Source of the DNA: Chitinophaga dinghuensis
GTDB taxonomy: Bacteria; Bacteroidota; Bacteroidia; Chitinophagales; Chitinophagaceae
NCBI RefSeq assembly: GCF_003259435.1
Contig: NZ_QLMA01000004.1
Location: 434,001-498,000 of the forward strand
Reading direction: 5' to 3'
DNA: 64,000 nucleotides
Shown: one piece after another, positions 1 through 8,214 of the stretch
Layout of the letters: every line of letters begins with the position of its first letter
Position numbering within the stretch: the stretch's first letter is position 1
Notes under the pieces: generated by a model
Seen by the model: only the letters and a program-made list of their open reading frames with translations
Told to the model about the DNA's origin: nothing
Databases searched by the model: none
Made by a program: the position numbers and the translations under genes

Positions 1-1141
1 GTATTTCTTGTGCGAACTCTTCGTCTACAGTGGTTTTGGCGCGGAGCATATCGCTCTCGTGTATGCCCACGGTAATAGAGTGTTCAGAAGAACTTTGGGT
101 GATCAGGATAACGTTGATGCGTTCCCGTAAGAGCGCTTCGAAAAGTCGTTTTGAGAAGCCTGGAATCCCTACCATGCCGCTACCTTCCAATGTGAGCAGG
201 GCAATATGTTGTATGCCGGAGATACCTGTTACCGGGAAATTGCGTTCAGTGCTGTCTTGTATGAGGGTACCGTGATCTTCCGGTGCAAAGGTATTTTTGA
301 TCCATACTGGTATTCGTTTATCCATGACCGGTTGGATGGTAGGTGGGTAGATGACTTTCGCTCCGAAGTGCGATAGTTCCATTGCTTCTTCGTAGGAGAT
401 ATGGGAGATGGGAATGGCCTGACTAACCATTCTTGGATCTGCGGTCATCATACCGCTGACGTCTGTCCAGATGTCGAGTACGCTGGCATTTACCGCGGCA
501 GCGATGATGGCGGCGGTGTAATCAGATCCGCCTCTGCCGAGGGTAGTGGTTTCGCCATCAGGGGAGGACGCGACAAAGCCGGGAAAAACGGTGTAATCTG
601 CGTTGGAGGCTTCCTGCCAGGCATTTATATTATGATTGGTGCCAACGAAATTTACGGCGGCATGACCAAAGGTATTGTCTGTTACAATGAGTTCGCGACT
701 GTCTTTACAGGTGGCGTTGAGGCCTTCCTGTTTCAGTTTTTCCGCTACGATATAGCAGGAGATGAGTTCTCCGTAGCTCATGATTTTGTCCAGGGAGCGG
801 GCGCTGAGTTCTCCTACCTGAAATATGCCATCGCAGAGGTTTTCCAGCGCGTTGAGTTTCTTTTTCAGCTGACTGATCTGACCACTTTGTGCAGTGATGG
901 GGAACAACTCACGGATGGCGGTGAGGTGACGTTGTTCAATTTCCTGTAGTACTGATTTATAATCTTCTTTGCCAGCGCCTGCGAGTTGGCCGCAACTGAT
1001 GAGTTTATCGGTCACACCACCCATTGCGGAAACCACGATGGCATACTTTCCAGCCGGTTTATGTTGTTTCAGTATCTGGCAAACCTGTTCTATTGCTTTG
1101 GAGCTACCAACGGATGTACCGCCGAATTTTAAAACTTGCAT
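1..1141 (-). CDS. thrA: Aspartokinase domain of a ThrA-type enzyme (partial, runs off the left edge)
   Basis: Phosphorylates aspartate in the first step of threonine, methionine and lysine synthesis. The frame is open from an ATG at 1141 to the window edge (380 codons, no stop). The N-terminal kinase signature KFGGTSVGS is at residues 5-13, and a central block LGRGGSDYTAA is typical of the ThrA/MetL aspartokinase class. The last visible residues lie in the start of the ACT regulatory region, so the downstream half, expected to be homoserine dehydrogenase in a bifunctional ThrA, is outside the window; the gene could also be monofunctional. A Thr/Ile-rich leader peptide upstream (1227-1277) supports membership of a threonine operon. 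A second, more divergent aspartokinase is at 27054-28322. Confidence 0.9.
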   Translation of the reverse strand, partial: MQVLKFGGTSVGSSKAIEQVCQILKQHKPAGKYAIVVSAMGGVTDKLISCGQLAGAGKEDYKSVLQEIEQRHLTAIRELFPITAQSGQISQLKKKLNALENLCDGIFQVGELSARSLDKIMSYGELISCYIVAEKLKQEGLNATCKDSRELIVTDNTFGHAAVNFVGTNHNINAWQEASNADYTVFPGFVASSPDGETTTLGRGGSDYTAAIIAAAVNASVLDIWTDVSGMMTADPRMVSQAIPISHISYEEAMELSHFGAKVIYPPTIQPVMDKRIPVWIKNTFAPEDHGTLIQDSTERNFPVTGISGIQHIALLTLEGSGMVGIPGFSKRLFEALLRERINVILITQSSSEHSITVGIHESDMLRAKTTVDEEFAQEI

Positions 1142-1370
1142 ATTAAATAAAGTTTATACGTAGAAATAGTCCGATCCTTCCGGTTGTATACCACTTTCTC
1201 AGTGGTCATTGGATGATATGTGAAATTTAACCCCGCACTGGGGTTGTAATAATTGTGGACGTGATAATAGTGCTCATGCATTCCCGTTGGGAGGTGGGAG
1301 TGAAGGAGAGATGATATGTAAATTTCTGTAGCACTATTACTGTTTTGTGACGATTGTGTTACAAAAGTCT
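1142..1370 (-). promoter_or_regulatory. Threonine attenuator-like leader region of the aspartokinase operon
   Basis: In transcript order on the minus strand: a promoter-like GACTTTTG at 1362-1369 (7 of 8 to TAnnTTTG), the leader peptide, hairpin 1 with arms 1229-1234 and 1240-1245 (AACCCC/GGGGTT) overlapping the peptide end, and hairpin 2 with arms 1190-1195 and 1201-1206 (ACCACT/AGTGGT). CAGTG in hairpin 1 can pair with CACTG in hairpin 2, so the two are plausibly alternative. A weak CCG/CGG stem near 1171-1183 follows. No terminator with a clean U-run is visible, so control could act on transcription or on translation. Confidence 0.55.
1227..1277 (-). CDS. thrL: thr operon leader peptide (16 aa, MSTIITSTIITTPVRG)
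   Basis: A 16-codon frame with ATG at 1277 and TAA at 1227-1229, on the same strand as and 85 bases before the aspartokinase start. Residues 3-12 hold five Thr and four Ile codons, a composition like the E. coli thrL peptide, in which ribosome stalling on Thr/Ile codons controls transcription of the operon. The last codons overlap a GC-rich hairpin. Reading the peptide as a regulatory leader is inference from composition and position. An overlapping ATG four bases upstream (1281) is in another frame and gives no such pattern. Confidence 0.8.
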   Translation of the reverse strand: MSTIITSTIITTPVRG

Positions 1371-2009
1371 ATCTTTTCGCCTGTAAATAAAAGTGCAGTC
1401 TGGATATTTATGAAAATTTCAATTGAAGCCTTATTTTTTGAAAATATTTCTTTTAAATGGCTTTGATTTTGAAAATTGTAATGATTAATTGCTGTATTGA
1501 TGTAAGTTTTATACCTGCTTGCTCTTCTGGTGAATGTATTTTATTCATAATTCAATGACAATACAGTGACATTGCATAGTGTTTGGGAACGAATTCAGCC
1601 AAAGAATTTGTCATCTAAGGAAAAAATTGGATTAATATAAAATATCATTAACTTTAGCTGGTAAAATCAAAAGAACTGCATTGCCGGAATTATTAAAATA
1701 TACTTCCAATAGTCAGCTTCGCTACTATTTTCTCATGGCCACCCTCGCCATGGATTCGGCTATTGCATAATACTTGTCTATCACCTGTAAAAACAGGCTT
1801 TCCGTTATTTATTGGCGTAACTTTGTAGCAGCTTTTAATTCTACTGCTTCCCAGTTCATACTTTTTCCAGCTGCAGCTCCTTGTGGGTCTGCCGGCTGCG
1901 AGCAGCAACCCGGTAAATTTCTTCGCCTGTAGACTGGCACTTATCACAACAGCATTTATTTTTTCGGATACATACACCAAAACAATCCTATTCATTCAAT
2001 ATTCCAGTT
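1371..2009. other. Non-coding region between the thr leader and hmgA
   Basis: AT-rich intergenic DNA between divergent genes. An exact TAACTTTG promoter-like octamer is at 1818-1825 on the plus strand, without a clear TTTG element 20 bases upstream; if used, it would give hmgA a leader of about 180 bases. A 100-codon frame on the minus strand (1693-1995) has no recognisable domain and is not called. Nothing else is recognised here. Confidence 0.5.
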
Positions 2010-3167
2010 ATGCCACATTATCATAAACTTGGACAAATTCCGCACAAACGTCATACGCAGTTCCGTAAGCCGGATGGCGGATTGTACTCGGAGCAGCTGT
2101 TCTCAACGGAAGGCTTTTCTTCCCACTCTACCTTGTTGTATCATTGTCATCCGCCTACCGAAATTGTGAAAGTAGATGAGCCCTACAGCGTGGCGCCAAA
2201 AGTGGCAGAAGAGAAAATGCTGAAACATCGCAGCTTCCAGGGATTTAATATTCAGCCGGAAGACGACTTCCTGAAGAGCCGGAAAGCGGTGCTCGTCAAC
2301 AACGATCTGCATATCGTACTGGCCGCTCCCCGTCAGAGCATGTCTGATTACTTCTACAAAAATGCCGATGCCGATGAAATGATATTCATCCATGAGGGTA
2401 CAGGTACACTGAAAACCCAATACGGACAACTGAAATTCGGTTATGGTGATTATCTGGTCATTCCAAGAGGGACCATTTATCAGATCCATTTTGATACGCC
2501 GGACAACAGACTCTTCATCGTAGAATCGTTTAGTCCTATCCGTTATCCGAAGCGTTATCTCTCTAAATATGGCCAGTTACTGGAACATTCACCCTACTGC
2601 GAAAGAGATATCCGCCAACCGGAAAACCTGGAAACAATTGACCAGGACGGCGACTTTGTGATCAATATCAAGAAGAAAGGAGTGATGTATCCTATTCACT
2701 ACAAACATCATCCATTTGATGTAGTAGGCTGGGATGGTTGCGAGTATCCATTCGCGTTCTCTATCCACGATTTTGAACCCATCACCGGCAGAGTACATCA
2801 GCCGCCTCCAGTGCATCAAACCTTTGAAGGAACCAATTTCGTAGTATGTTCTTTCTGTCCTCGTTTGTTCGACTATCATCCGCAAGCCATTCCTGCGCCT
2901 TACAATCATAGTAATATTGATAGCGACGAGGTATTATATTATGTAGATGGCGACTTCATGAGCCGTAAACATGTTACCAGAGGTATGATTACCCTGCACC
3001 CCGCCGGTATTCCGCATGGCCCGCATCCAGGCGCCGTAGAAAAGAGTATCGGAGCTAAAGAAACTAAAGAACTGGCCGTAATGGTAGACACCTTTCATCC
3101 ATTGCAGATCACTGAAGCTGCATTGGGTATTGAGGATGGCTCCTATGTTATGAGCTGGGCAGAATAA
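2010..3167 (+). CDS. hmgA: Homogentisate 1,2-dioxygenase
   Basis: Opens the homogentisate ring with O2 to give maleylacetoacetate in tyrosine and phenylalanine breakdown; cytosolic, Fe(II)-dependent. 385 residues, shorter than the roughly 430-445 of animal and Pseudomonas enzymes but normal for the compact bacterial form. The cupin fold carries a likely iron-binding set in the C-terminal half: His300, Glu307 (or nearby Asp306) and His336; the 36-residue spacing between the two histidines matches characterised enzymes. hppD follows on the same strand after 94 bases and supplies the substrate. Fumarylacetoacetase and maleylacetoacetate isomerase are not in the window. Confidence 0.93.
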   Translation: MPHYHKLGQIPHKRHTQFRKPDGGLYSEQLFSTEGFSSHSTLLYHCHPPTEIVKVDEPYSVAPKVAEEKMLKHRSFQGFNIQPEDDFLKSRKAVLVNNDLHIVLAAPRQSMSDYFYKNADADEMIFIHEGTGTLKTQYGQLKFGYGDYLVIPRGTIYQIHFDTPDNRLFIVESFSPIRYPKRYLSKYGQLLEHSPYCERDIRQPENLETIDQDGDFVINIKKKGVMYPIHYKHHPFDVVGWDGCEYPFAFSIHDFEPITGRVHQPPPVHQTFEGTNFVVCSFCPRLFDYHPQAIPAPYNHSNIDSDEVLYYVDGDFMSRKHVTRGMITLHPAGIPHGPHPGAVEKSIGAKETKELAVMVDTFHPLQITEAALGIEDGSYVMSWAE

Positions 3168-3180
3168 TACAAAACCAACC

Positions 3181-3244
3181 GGATTACAACAAAATTTCAG
3201 AAGGTTACAACAACATCTCAGAAGGTTACAACAAAATCTTAAAA
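3181..3244 (+). repeat. Three tandem 21-22 base repeats between hmgA and hppD
   Basis: Units at 3181-3202, 3203-3223 and 3224-3244 share the core GGTTACAACAA.ATCTCAGAA with a few substitutions, lying just before hppD. They fall after the hmgA stop and before the hppD ATG, so they would be in the intercistronic mRNA. No dyad symmetry was seen. Slippage-derived sequence and a direct-repeat binding site are both possible. Confidence 0.75.
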
Positions 3245-3261
3245 CCACTTAATTGAAAGTT

Positions 3262-4392
3262 ATGGAAACAGCTACAGTAAACACTTCCAACAAAACAGGT
3301 CAGCAGGATTTTCTGCCGCTCAACGGAACTGATTATGTAGAATTTTATGTAGGCAATGCCAAACAGGCTGCTCACTATTATAAAACAGCATTCGGTTTTC
3401 AGTCTGTCGCTTATGCAGGCCCTGAAACTGGCGTCAGAGACCGCGTGTCTTACGTACTGGTGCAAAATAAACTGCGCTTTGTGCTGACTTCCCCACTGCA
3501 TCCGGATAATCCGATTGCTGAGCATATCAATCAACATGGCGATGGCGTTAAAGTACTGGCGCTGTGGGTAGATGATGCCCGCGCTGCTTTCGAAGAAACT
3601 GTGAAACGCGGCGGTAAACCATATATGGAGCCAGTAGTCGAAAAAGATGAGTTCGGAGAAGTAGTACGTAGTGGAATTCATACGTATGGAGACACGGTTC
3701 ATATTTTCGTAGAGCGTAAAAATTACAACGGCGCGTTTCTTCCTGGCTATAAAGAATGGAAATCTGCCTATAACCCTACTGATACCGGTCTTCAATATGT
3801 AGACCATTGCGTAGGTAACGTAGGTTGGAACCAGATGAACACCTGGGTTACCTTCTATGAAGAAGTGATGGGCTTTAAAAACCTCATTTCCTTCGATGAT
3901 AATGATATTTCCACTGAATATTCCGCACTCATGAGTAAAGTAATGAGTAATGGTAACGGTCGCGTGAAATTCCCTATCAACGAACCCGCAGAAGGTAAGA
4001 AGAAATCCCAGATTGAAGAATACCTGGATTTCTACAACGGCGCCGGCGTACAACATGTGGCTATCGCTACCAACGATATCGTGAAAACGGTAGACGAACT
4101 TCAGGCCCGAGGCGTAGAATTCCTGACAGTTCCTTCTTCTTACTATGAAACATTATTGGAAAGAGTAGGTAAAATTGACGAGGAAATTGCACCACTGCAA
4201 CGTCTGGGTATCCTGGTAGACAGAGATGACGAAGGTTATCTGCTGCAAATCTTCACCAAACCTATCCAGGATCGTCCTACGGTGTTCTTTGAAATTATCC
4301 AGCGTAAAGGCGCTCAGTCTTTCGGAAAGGGTAACTTCAAAGCATTGTTTGAATCTATTGAAAGAGAACAGGCCCTCCGCGGTAACCTGTAA
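3262..4392 (+). CDS. hppD: 4-hydroxyphenylpyruvate dioxygenase
   Basis: Converts 4-hydroxyphenylpyruvate to homogentisate, the step before HmgA. The protein has the two vicinal-oxygen-chelate domains of the family; the C-terminal domain holds the Fe(II) facial triad His182, His265 and Glu344, and the FFEIIQRKG strand around Glu344 is diagnostic. 376 residues, normal length. The start is taken at the ATG at 3262; a TTG at 3253 is in frame but adds only three residues, beginning inside the last third of the upstream repeat array spacing. Probably co-transcribed with hmgA. A strong terminator follows. Confidence 0.95.
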   Translation: METATVNTSNKTGQQDFLPLNGTDYVEFYVGNAKQAAHYYKTAFGFQSVAYAGPETGVRDRVSYVLVQNKLRFVLTSPLHPDNPIAEHINQHGDGVKVLALWVDDARAAFEETVKRGGKPYMEPVVEKDEFGEVVRSGIHTYGDTVHIFVERKNYNGAFLPGYKEWKSAYNPTDTGLQYVDHCVGNVGWNQMNTWVTFYEEVMGFKNLISFDDNDISTEYSALMSKVMSNGNGRVKFPINEPAEGKKKSQIEEYLDFYNGAGVQHVAIATNDIVKTVDELQARGVEFLTVPSSYYETLLERVGKIDEEIAPLQRLGILVDRDDEGYLLQIFTKPIQDRPTVFFEIIQRKGAQSFGKGNFKALFESIEREQALRGNL

Positions 4393-4406
4393 ATTGAAGC
4401 TATATT

Positions 4407-4452
4407 AAAAGGAAGAGATGGACGTCAGCGACGTCCATCTCTTCCTTTTTTT
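4407..4452. terminator. Bidirectional terminator between hppD and the VIT-family gene
   Basis: A near-perfect 20-bp stem with a 3-base loop (arms about 4407-4426 and 4430-4449), with A-run and T-run ends. It serves hppD on the plus strand and the convergent transporter gene on the minus strand. Confidence 0.9.
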
Positions 4453-4518
4453 GTGGTTGCTGGCGTACCAAAACAACAGCCAAGGGCATTCAGTGCTTTG
4501 TTGTGTTCCTGGTATTGT

Positions 4519-5208
4519 TTATCCGCCTATCAGGCGCGCTATACCAAATGCGCATCCTGCTGCAATGGTGCCTATAACAGCTACACGAATTCCTCCCAGT
4601 ACAGGATTTAACCCAGTAAGTCGGCTTTTAAAATACCCGAATACAAAGAGGCAGATAATCGTAATGAGAGCGGAGATTTTGAGTCCTTCCAATCCGCTGC
4701 CGACAAAGAAATACGGTGATAATGGGATTAATCCTCCAATGATATAGGAGATCCCGATGTTGAGGGCGCTTTTGGTGGCTCTGCGGGCATCTGGCTTTTC
4801 AAGGCCCAGCTCGTATTTCATCATGAAATCGGCCCAGCGGTCTTTGTCTGTAATCAGCTCTGCCGCCGCCTGTTGTTGAAGTTCCCTGCTCAGACCCAGT
4901 TCTGCAAAGAAGAATTCCACTTCTTCCCGTTCTTTTTCCGGTACGGTTTCTATCTCCTCATATTCTCTTTTTAATTCGCTGTTGTAATGGTCTTGTTCCG
5001 TTTTTCCTGCCAGGTATCCTCCCAGTCCCATAGCGATGGAGCCTGCAGCAATTTCTGCGAGACCGGCTATCACGATAAGGTTGACATCCTTCACGGCCCC
5101 GCTGAGGCCGGCTGCCAGTGCAAAGGGAACGGTGAGTCCGTCGGACATACCGATGACAATATCGCGGAGCAGTTCGGACCCTGTAAAATGTTTTTCCTGA
5201 TGTGTCAT
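4519..5208 (-). CDS. VIT1/CCC1 family Fe2+/Mn2+ transporter
   Basis: Inner-membrane protein of the vacuolar-iron-transporter family, expected to move Fe2+ or Mn2+ out of the cytosol. 229 residues. An N-terminal pair of membrane segments (about 10-60) contains the family signature DGLTVPFALAAGL and the small-residue helix IAAGSIAMGLGGYLAG; a charged, Glu-rich middle (about 75-125) corresponds to the cytosolic metal-binding domain; three C-terminal membrane segments follow (about 145-228). Transcribed convergently to hppD. Its own promoter is probably the TACTTTTG at 5252-5259. The exact metal cannot be read from sequence. Confidence 0.88.
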   Translation of the reverse strand: MTHQEKHFTGSELLRDIVIGMSDGLTVPFALAAGLSGAVKDVNLIVIAGLAEIAAGSIAMGLGGYLAGKTEQDHYNSELKREYEEIETVPEKEREEVEFFFAELGLSRELQQQAAAELITDKDRWADFMMKYELGLEKPDARRATKSALNIGISYIIGGLIPLSPYFFVGSGLEGLKISALITIICLFVFGYFKSRLTGLNPVLGGIRVAVIGTIAAGCAFGIARLIGG

Positions 5209-5251
5209 ATAATGTAGCGATTTGAAATACTGAAGCTGGGAAATAGTAGCA

Positions 5252-5259
5252 CAAAAGTA
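5252..5259 (-). promoter_or_regulatory. Bacteroidota-type -7 element of the VIT-family gene
   Basis: Exact TACTTTTG on the minus strand, with a TTTA about 22 bases upstream, giving a 5' leader of roughly 35-40 bases. Farther upstream, ATGCAA (5291-5296) and TTGCAT (5313-5318) flank a central ATGCAT (5302-5307), a symmetrical arrangement that could be a regulator site. Confidence 0.5.
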
Positions 5260-5563
5260 AATGTACCCCTTTAAATATTAATAAAGATTAATGCAACAAA
5301 TATGCATTTTTATTGCATGTGTACTTCGGGGTCCTGCCATTTTACCGCAGTAGGTGGTGAAAGAAATTTAAATCATAAGTAGATGATATACAGTGATTTG
5401 TAAAGGTATTATTGATTTAACGAAATTATATTGCAGTGGCTAAATCCGTAAGAAGTTGGTTTTCGTAAATGCTGTGCCGACTGTGGCCAACTTACTTGAG
5501 TATTCTTACCGGAGTAATTTAAATTATTTATTTTCGTAATATTTTAATCTAAACGACGCACCT
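5260..5563. other. Non-coding divergent promoter region
   Basis: AT-rich spacer between the VIT-family gene and the secreted protein at 5564. It holds the ATGCAA...ATGCAT...TTGCAT symmetry and an AAGTTGG/CCAACTT inverted repeat (about 5453-5459 and 5486-5492). No gene is seen. Confidence 0.5.
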
Positions 5564-6376
5564 ATGCACAACGCAAACATTACCCGTAGGGTAAGCCATG
5601 TCCTTTTGCTGGCAGGTTTGGGCCTGACCACTGCATTTACTACCATTCCAGGAGAGCCGGAACCGACTTATCTGCACAAAATCATTGCAGGTGGGAGTCG
5701 TACTACACTGGAGTACAACACCGACAAAACCGTTAACAAGCTGGTACAGGTGTACAAAGGAGAAAGTGGAGAGTACCAGGAAGTGATTGTACCGGTATAT
5801 GAAAATGGCCGTCTGGTGAAGACCATGTCTACCGACAATACTGCCTCTGCTGCAACAGACCTGAACACAAGTCTGGAATATGCCGCTGGTGGCCAGGTAC
5901 AGCGTATTTCTTATTACCGAGACAATGCCGTATATGCGTATGATTCACTCGCATATGGTGACGGTGGTCATCTGGTGGCGCGTTATCAGTTTGCTAAACA
6001 GCCGGGTAAAAATGCCTGGGAAAACAGCGGCTATCAAGCGTTTACCTGGGACGGACAGGGAAATATCATCCGCCAGGATAACTTTGGAAAACAGCCAGGG
6101 TACTCTAAGTTTGTGAATGTTTCCAGTATTAGTTACCGTTACGACGATAAATTAAATCCAAGACAGCAGCAAGGGCTGGCATGGATGCTGGAATTGCAAC
6201 CTGCCTACCTTTCCGCACACAATGTAATTGGTGAAACCCTTGTCAGCAACCATTCTTCCAGACCAGTGACCAGCACCTGCGTGTATTCTTATACAGGAGG
6301 AAAATTCCCGCTGAAAGCCACTTATACTACCGATGCAGATCCAGGAATTGTTAAAATGGAGTTTACAAGGTTGTAA
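5564..6376 (+). CDS. Secreted protein with YD/RHS-like strands, unknown function
   Basis: 270 residues. The N-terminus (basic then hydrophobic, residues 7-30) looks like a signal peptide or anchor. The remainder is rich in Tyr, Asn and Asp with recurring strand patterns such as TLEYNTDKTVNKLV, LEYAAGGQVQRISYY and FTWDGQGNIIRQDNF, resembling the YD-repeat or DUF4595-like proteins common in Bacteroidota. Probably envelope-located; no catalytic motif was found. The gene stands alone upstream of the small membrane protein at 6435. Confidence 0.6.
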   Translation: MHNANITRRVSHVLLLAGLGLTTAFTTIPGEPEPTYLHKIIAGGSRTTLEYNTDKTVNKLVQVYKGESGEYQEVIVPVYENGRLVKTMSTDNTASAATDLNTSLEYAAGGQVQRISYYRDNAVYAYDSLAYGDGGHLVARYQFAKQPGKNAWENSGYQAFTWDGQGNIIRQDNFGKQPGYSKFVNVSSISYRYDDKLNPRQQQGLAWMLELQPAYLSAHNVIGETLVSNHSSRPVTSTCVYSYTGGKFPLKATYTTDADPGIVKMEFTRL

Positions 6377-6434
6377 GTACACGGACAATAACTTAACTTT
6401 ACATGCAATATAATTTGTAATTGTTTCGTTGTCT

Positions 6435-6623
6435 ATGAGTATACAGACGCTGTTTGGGGTATTGTTTTTGTTAGGAGGGATTTTTCAGGCATTCACGGCC
6501 ATATTGATTTATCTGGGACACAAGAGCTATATTTTAAGAATCATGAGTAAAAAAGTAGCGATGGTATTTCATTGCGTACTTGCCTTTTTCTTATTTTTCC
6601 TGGCATATATAAACCTGGTTTAA
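6435..6623 (+). CDS. Small two-helix membrane protein (62 aa)
   Basis: Start taken at the ATG at 6435 (a TTG two codons upstream is in frame). Two hydrophobic segments (about 6-27 and 39-60) are separated by a short basic loop HKSYILRIMSKK, a hairpin membrane protein. It ends 22 bases before the L,D-transpeptidase start, so the two are probably in one transcript. Function unknown; no family recognised. Confidence 0.6.
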   Translation: MSIQTLFGVLFLLGGIFQAFTAILIYLGHKSYILRIMSKKVAMVFHCVLAFFLFFLAYINLV

Positions 6624-6645
6624 CTTTAAAATTTTGTTGAAAAGT

Positions 6646-7395
6646 ATGAAGCGACTTTTAGTACTCGCACTGATGTTGTTGGCAGGGGGCGCCGTTTTTG
6701 CCCAGCAATCTTTTCTTGAGAACCAGAAAATGTATCCTAAAGTAGGAGAGGCTTTCCGTCAGAAAGAGGAATTGTTAAAGAAAGAATTTGAAAAGAAAGG
6801 GTTGACTTATCCTGCTAAATATATCTTCATCCGCTCCTTTAAACTGGACAGCGAAATGGAGATCTGGGTGAAAAATAACCCACAGGATACCTTCCGTCTC
6901 TTTAAATCATACCGGGTATGCACCCTCTCCGGAAAAATGGGACCTAAACGCCGTGAAGGCGACCGCCAGGTTCCGGAAGGATTTTATTATATCAACGACT
7001 TTAATCCTAACAGTAACTATCATCTCTCCCTGGGTATCAACTATCCCAACTTTTCCGATCGCATTCTCAGCGATCCTAAAAAGCCGGGCAACGAGATCTA
7101 TATCCATGGTAACTGCATTACAGTAGGCTGTATTCCTTTAACCGATGAATTCATCGACGAAGTATACATCCTCGCCGTAAACGCAAAAAATGCCGGTCAG
7201 GACTTCATACCAGTGCATGTATTCCCGATTAAATTCGGTAACAGCCGCTCTGTAGATTATCTGAACACCATTCCCGTAACAGATAGCATCAGTCGTCCTT
7301 TCTGGGCAGACCTCCGCCATGCATATGATTATTTCGAAAAACACCATAAGCTGCCGGTAGTAATGATCGATGACAAAGGAAGATATACCATGTAG
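6646..7395 (+). CDS. L,D-transpeptidase (YkuD) family protein
   Basis: Periplasmic enzyme family that makes 3-3 peptidoglycan cross-links or attaches proteins to peptidoglycan. The ATG at 6646 gives a clear signal peptide (residues 1-19, cleavage after VFA). The YkuD catalytic motif is HGN..TVGCIPL with His154 and nucleophile Cys162; the usual Ser before Gly-Cys is Val here. The protein resembles the YafK/DpaA-type branch, whose members can also remove Braun lipoprotein, so cross-linking should not be assumed. A terminator follows. Confidence 0.85.
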   Translation: MKRLLVLALMLLAGGAVFAQQSFLENQKMYPKVGEAFRQKEELLKKEFEKKGLTYPAKYIFIRSFKLDSEMEIWVKNNPQDTFRLFKSYRVCTLSGKMGPKRREGDRQVPEGFYYINDFNPNSNYHLSLGINYPNFSDRILSDPKKPGNEIYIHGNCITVGCIPLTDEFIDEVYILAVNAKNAGQDFIPVHVFPIKFGNSRSVDYLNTIPVTDSISRPFWADLRHAYDYFEKHHKLPVVMIDDKGRYTM

Positions 7396-7425
7396 TATCG
7401 CCTTCCTGCACTGAATATTCTTATT

Positions 7426-7463
7426 AGGAAAGGTCCCGCTCACAGCGGGACCTTTCCTTTTTT
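7426..7463 (+). terminator. Terminator after the L,D-transpeptidase gene
   Basis: 15-bp perfect stem (7426-7440 and 7444-7458) with a CAC loop, followed by a T-run. Confidence 0.9.
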
Positions 7464-7549
7464 AATGCCTGAAAACGGTTCATCCATGTTAATTTGGATT
7501 TTAGGTTATTTTTTTTAAACTTACCGTTCGGTCAAATCAAATCCTTATT

Positions 7550-8125
7550 ATGCATAGAAGAGACGCAATCAGGAATGTGGCGATTTTGTTGGGTACTGCC
7601 ATTTCCGCTTCCACGTTATCAGCTCTAGAAGGCTGCACAGGTTCCGCTCCAAAGAATTACGATCTTCACACGCCACAAACGAAAACCTTGGTGGCCGAAG
7701 TTGCGGAAACAATTATTCCAACCACCGATACCCCTGGCGCAAAAGCGGGCAAGGTAGACGAATTCATCATCACCATGATGAATGACTGCTATAAAAAAGC
7801 AGACCAGGACATCTTCCTCGATGGCCTGAAAAAAATTGATGAAGCCAGCAAAAAGAAATTCAGCAAAGTTTTTCTGGAGCTGACTCCTGAACAACGCACC
7901 GAAATCCTCACCGAAATCGATAAAGAACGCGTTGCCTACAATAAAAGGGAAAATAAGAAAGATGGGGATCCTGCCCATTACTTCCAGTTCATGAAAGATC
8001 TCACCCTGGTCGGTTACTTTAGCTCCGAACCCGGTGCTACCCAAGCCCTGCGCTATGTTAGGGTACCAGGTAAATATGACGGCTGCGTACCTTACAAAAA
8101 AGGTGACAAGGCCTGGGCTTCCTAA
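7550..8125 (+). CDS. Gluconate 2-dehydrogenase subunit 3 family protein (Tat-type lipoprotein)
   Basis: Small partner subunit of GMC-type dehydrogenases. 191 residues. The N-terminus has a twin arginine (Arg3-Arg4) followed by a hydrophobic stretch and a lipobox-like LEGC near residue 28, suggesting a Tat-exported lipoprotein. The body (about 35-190) matches the GSU3 family, including VAETIIPTTDTPGAKAGKVDEF. Two GMC oxidoreductases without signal peptides follow on the same strand, so this subunit may carry a folded flavoprotein through Tat, as described for FAD-dependent glucose dehydrogenase small subunits. Pairing and co-export are inference. Confidence 0.88.
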   Translation: MHRRDAIRNVAILLGTAISASTLSALEGCTGSAPKNYDLHTPQTKTLVAEVAETIIPTTDTPGAKAGKVDEFIITMMNDCYKKADQDIFLDGLKKIDEASKKKFSKVFLELTPEQRTEILTEIDKERVAYNKRENKKDGDPAHYFQFMKDLTLVGYFSSEPGATQALRYVRVPGKYDGCVPYKKGDKAWAS

Positions 8126-8214
8126 GTCCGGATTGCTATTCATAACTGTTGATGTCAGTTCTGTCCGTCCTCCGGACAACTGATGCTTTCTTGTTCTCCT
8201 AAATATTGCCGACA

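Noticed and set aside
1693..1995. 100-codon minus-strand frame upstream of hmgA
   Set aside because: No domain, mixed basic low-complexity translation, and it fills a spacer between divergent genes; no supporting promoter.
5291..5318. Riboswitch upstream of the VIT-family gene
   Set aside because: Only a short symmetrical ATGCAA...TTGCAT pattern is present, without the conserved core of a known metal riboswitch.
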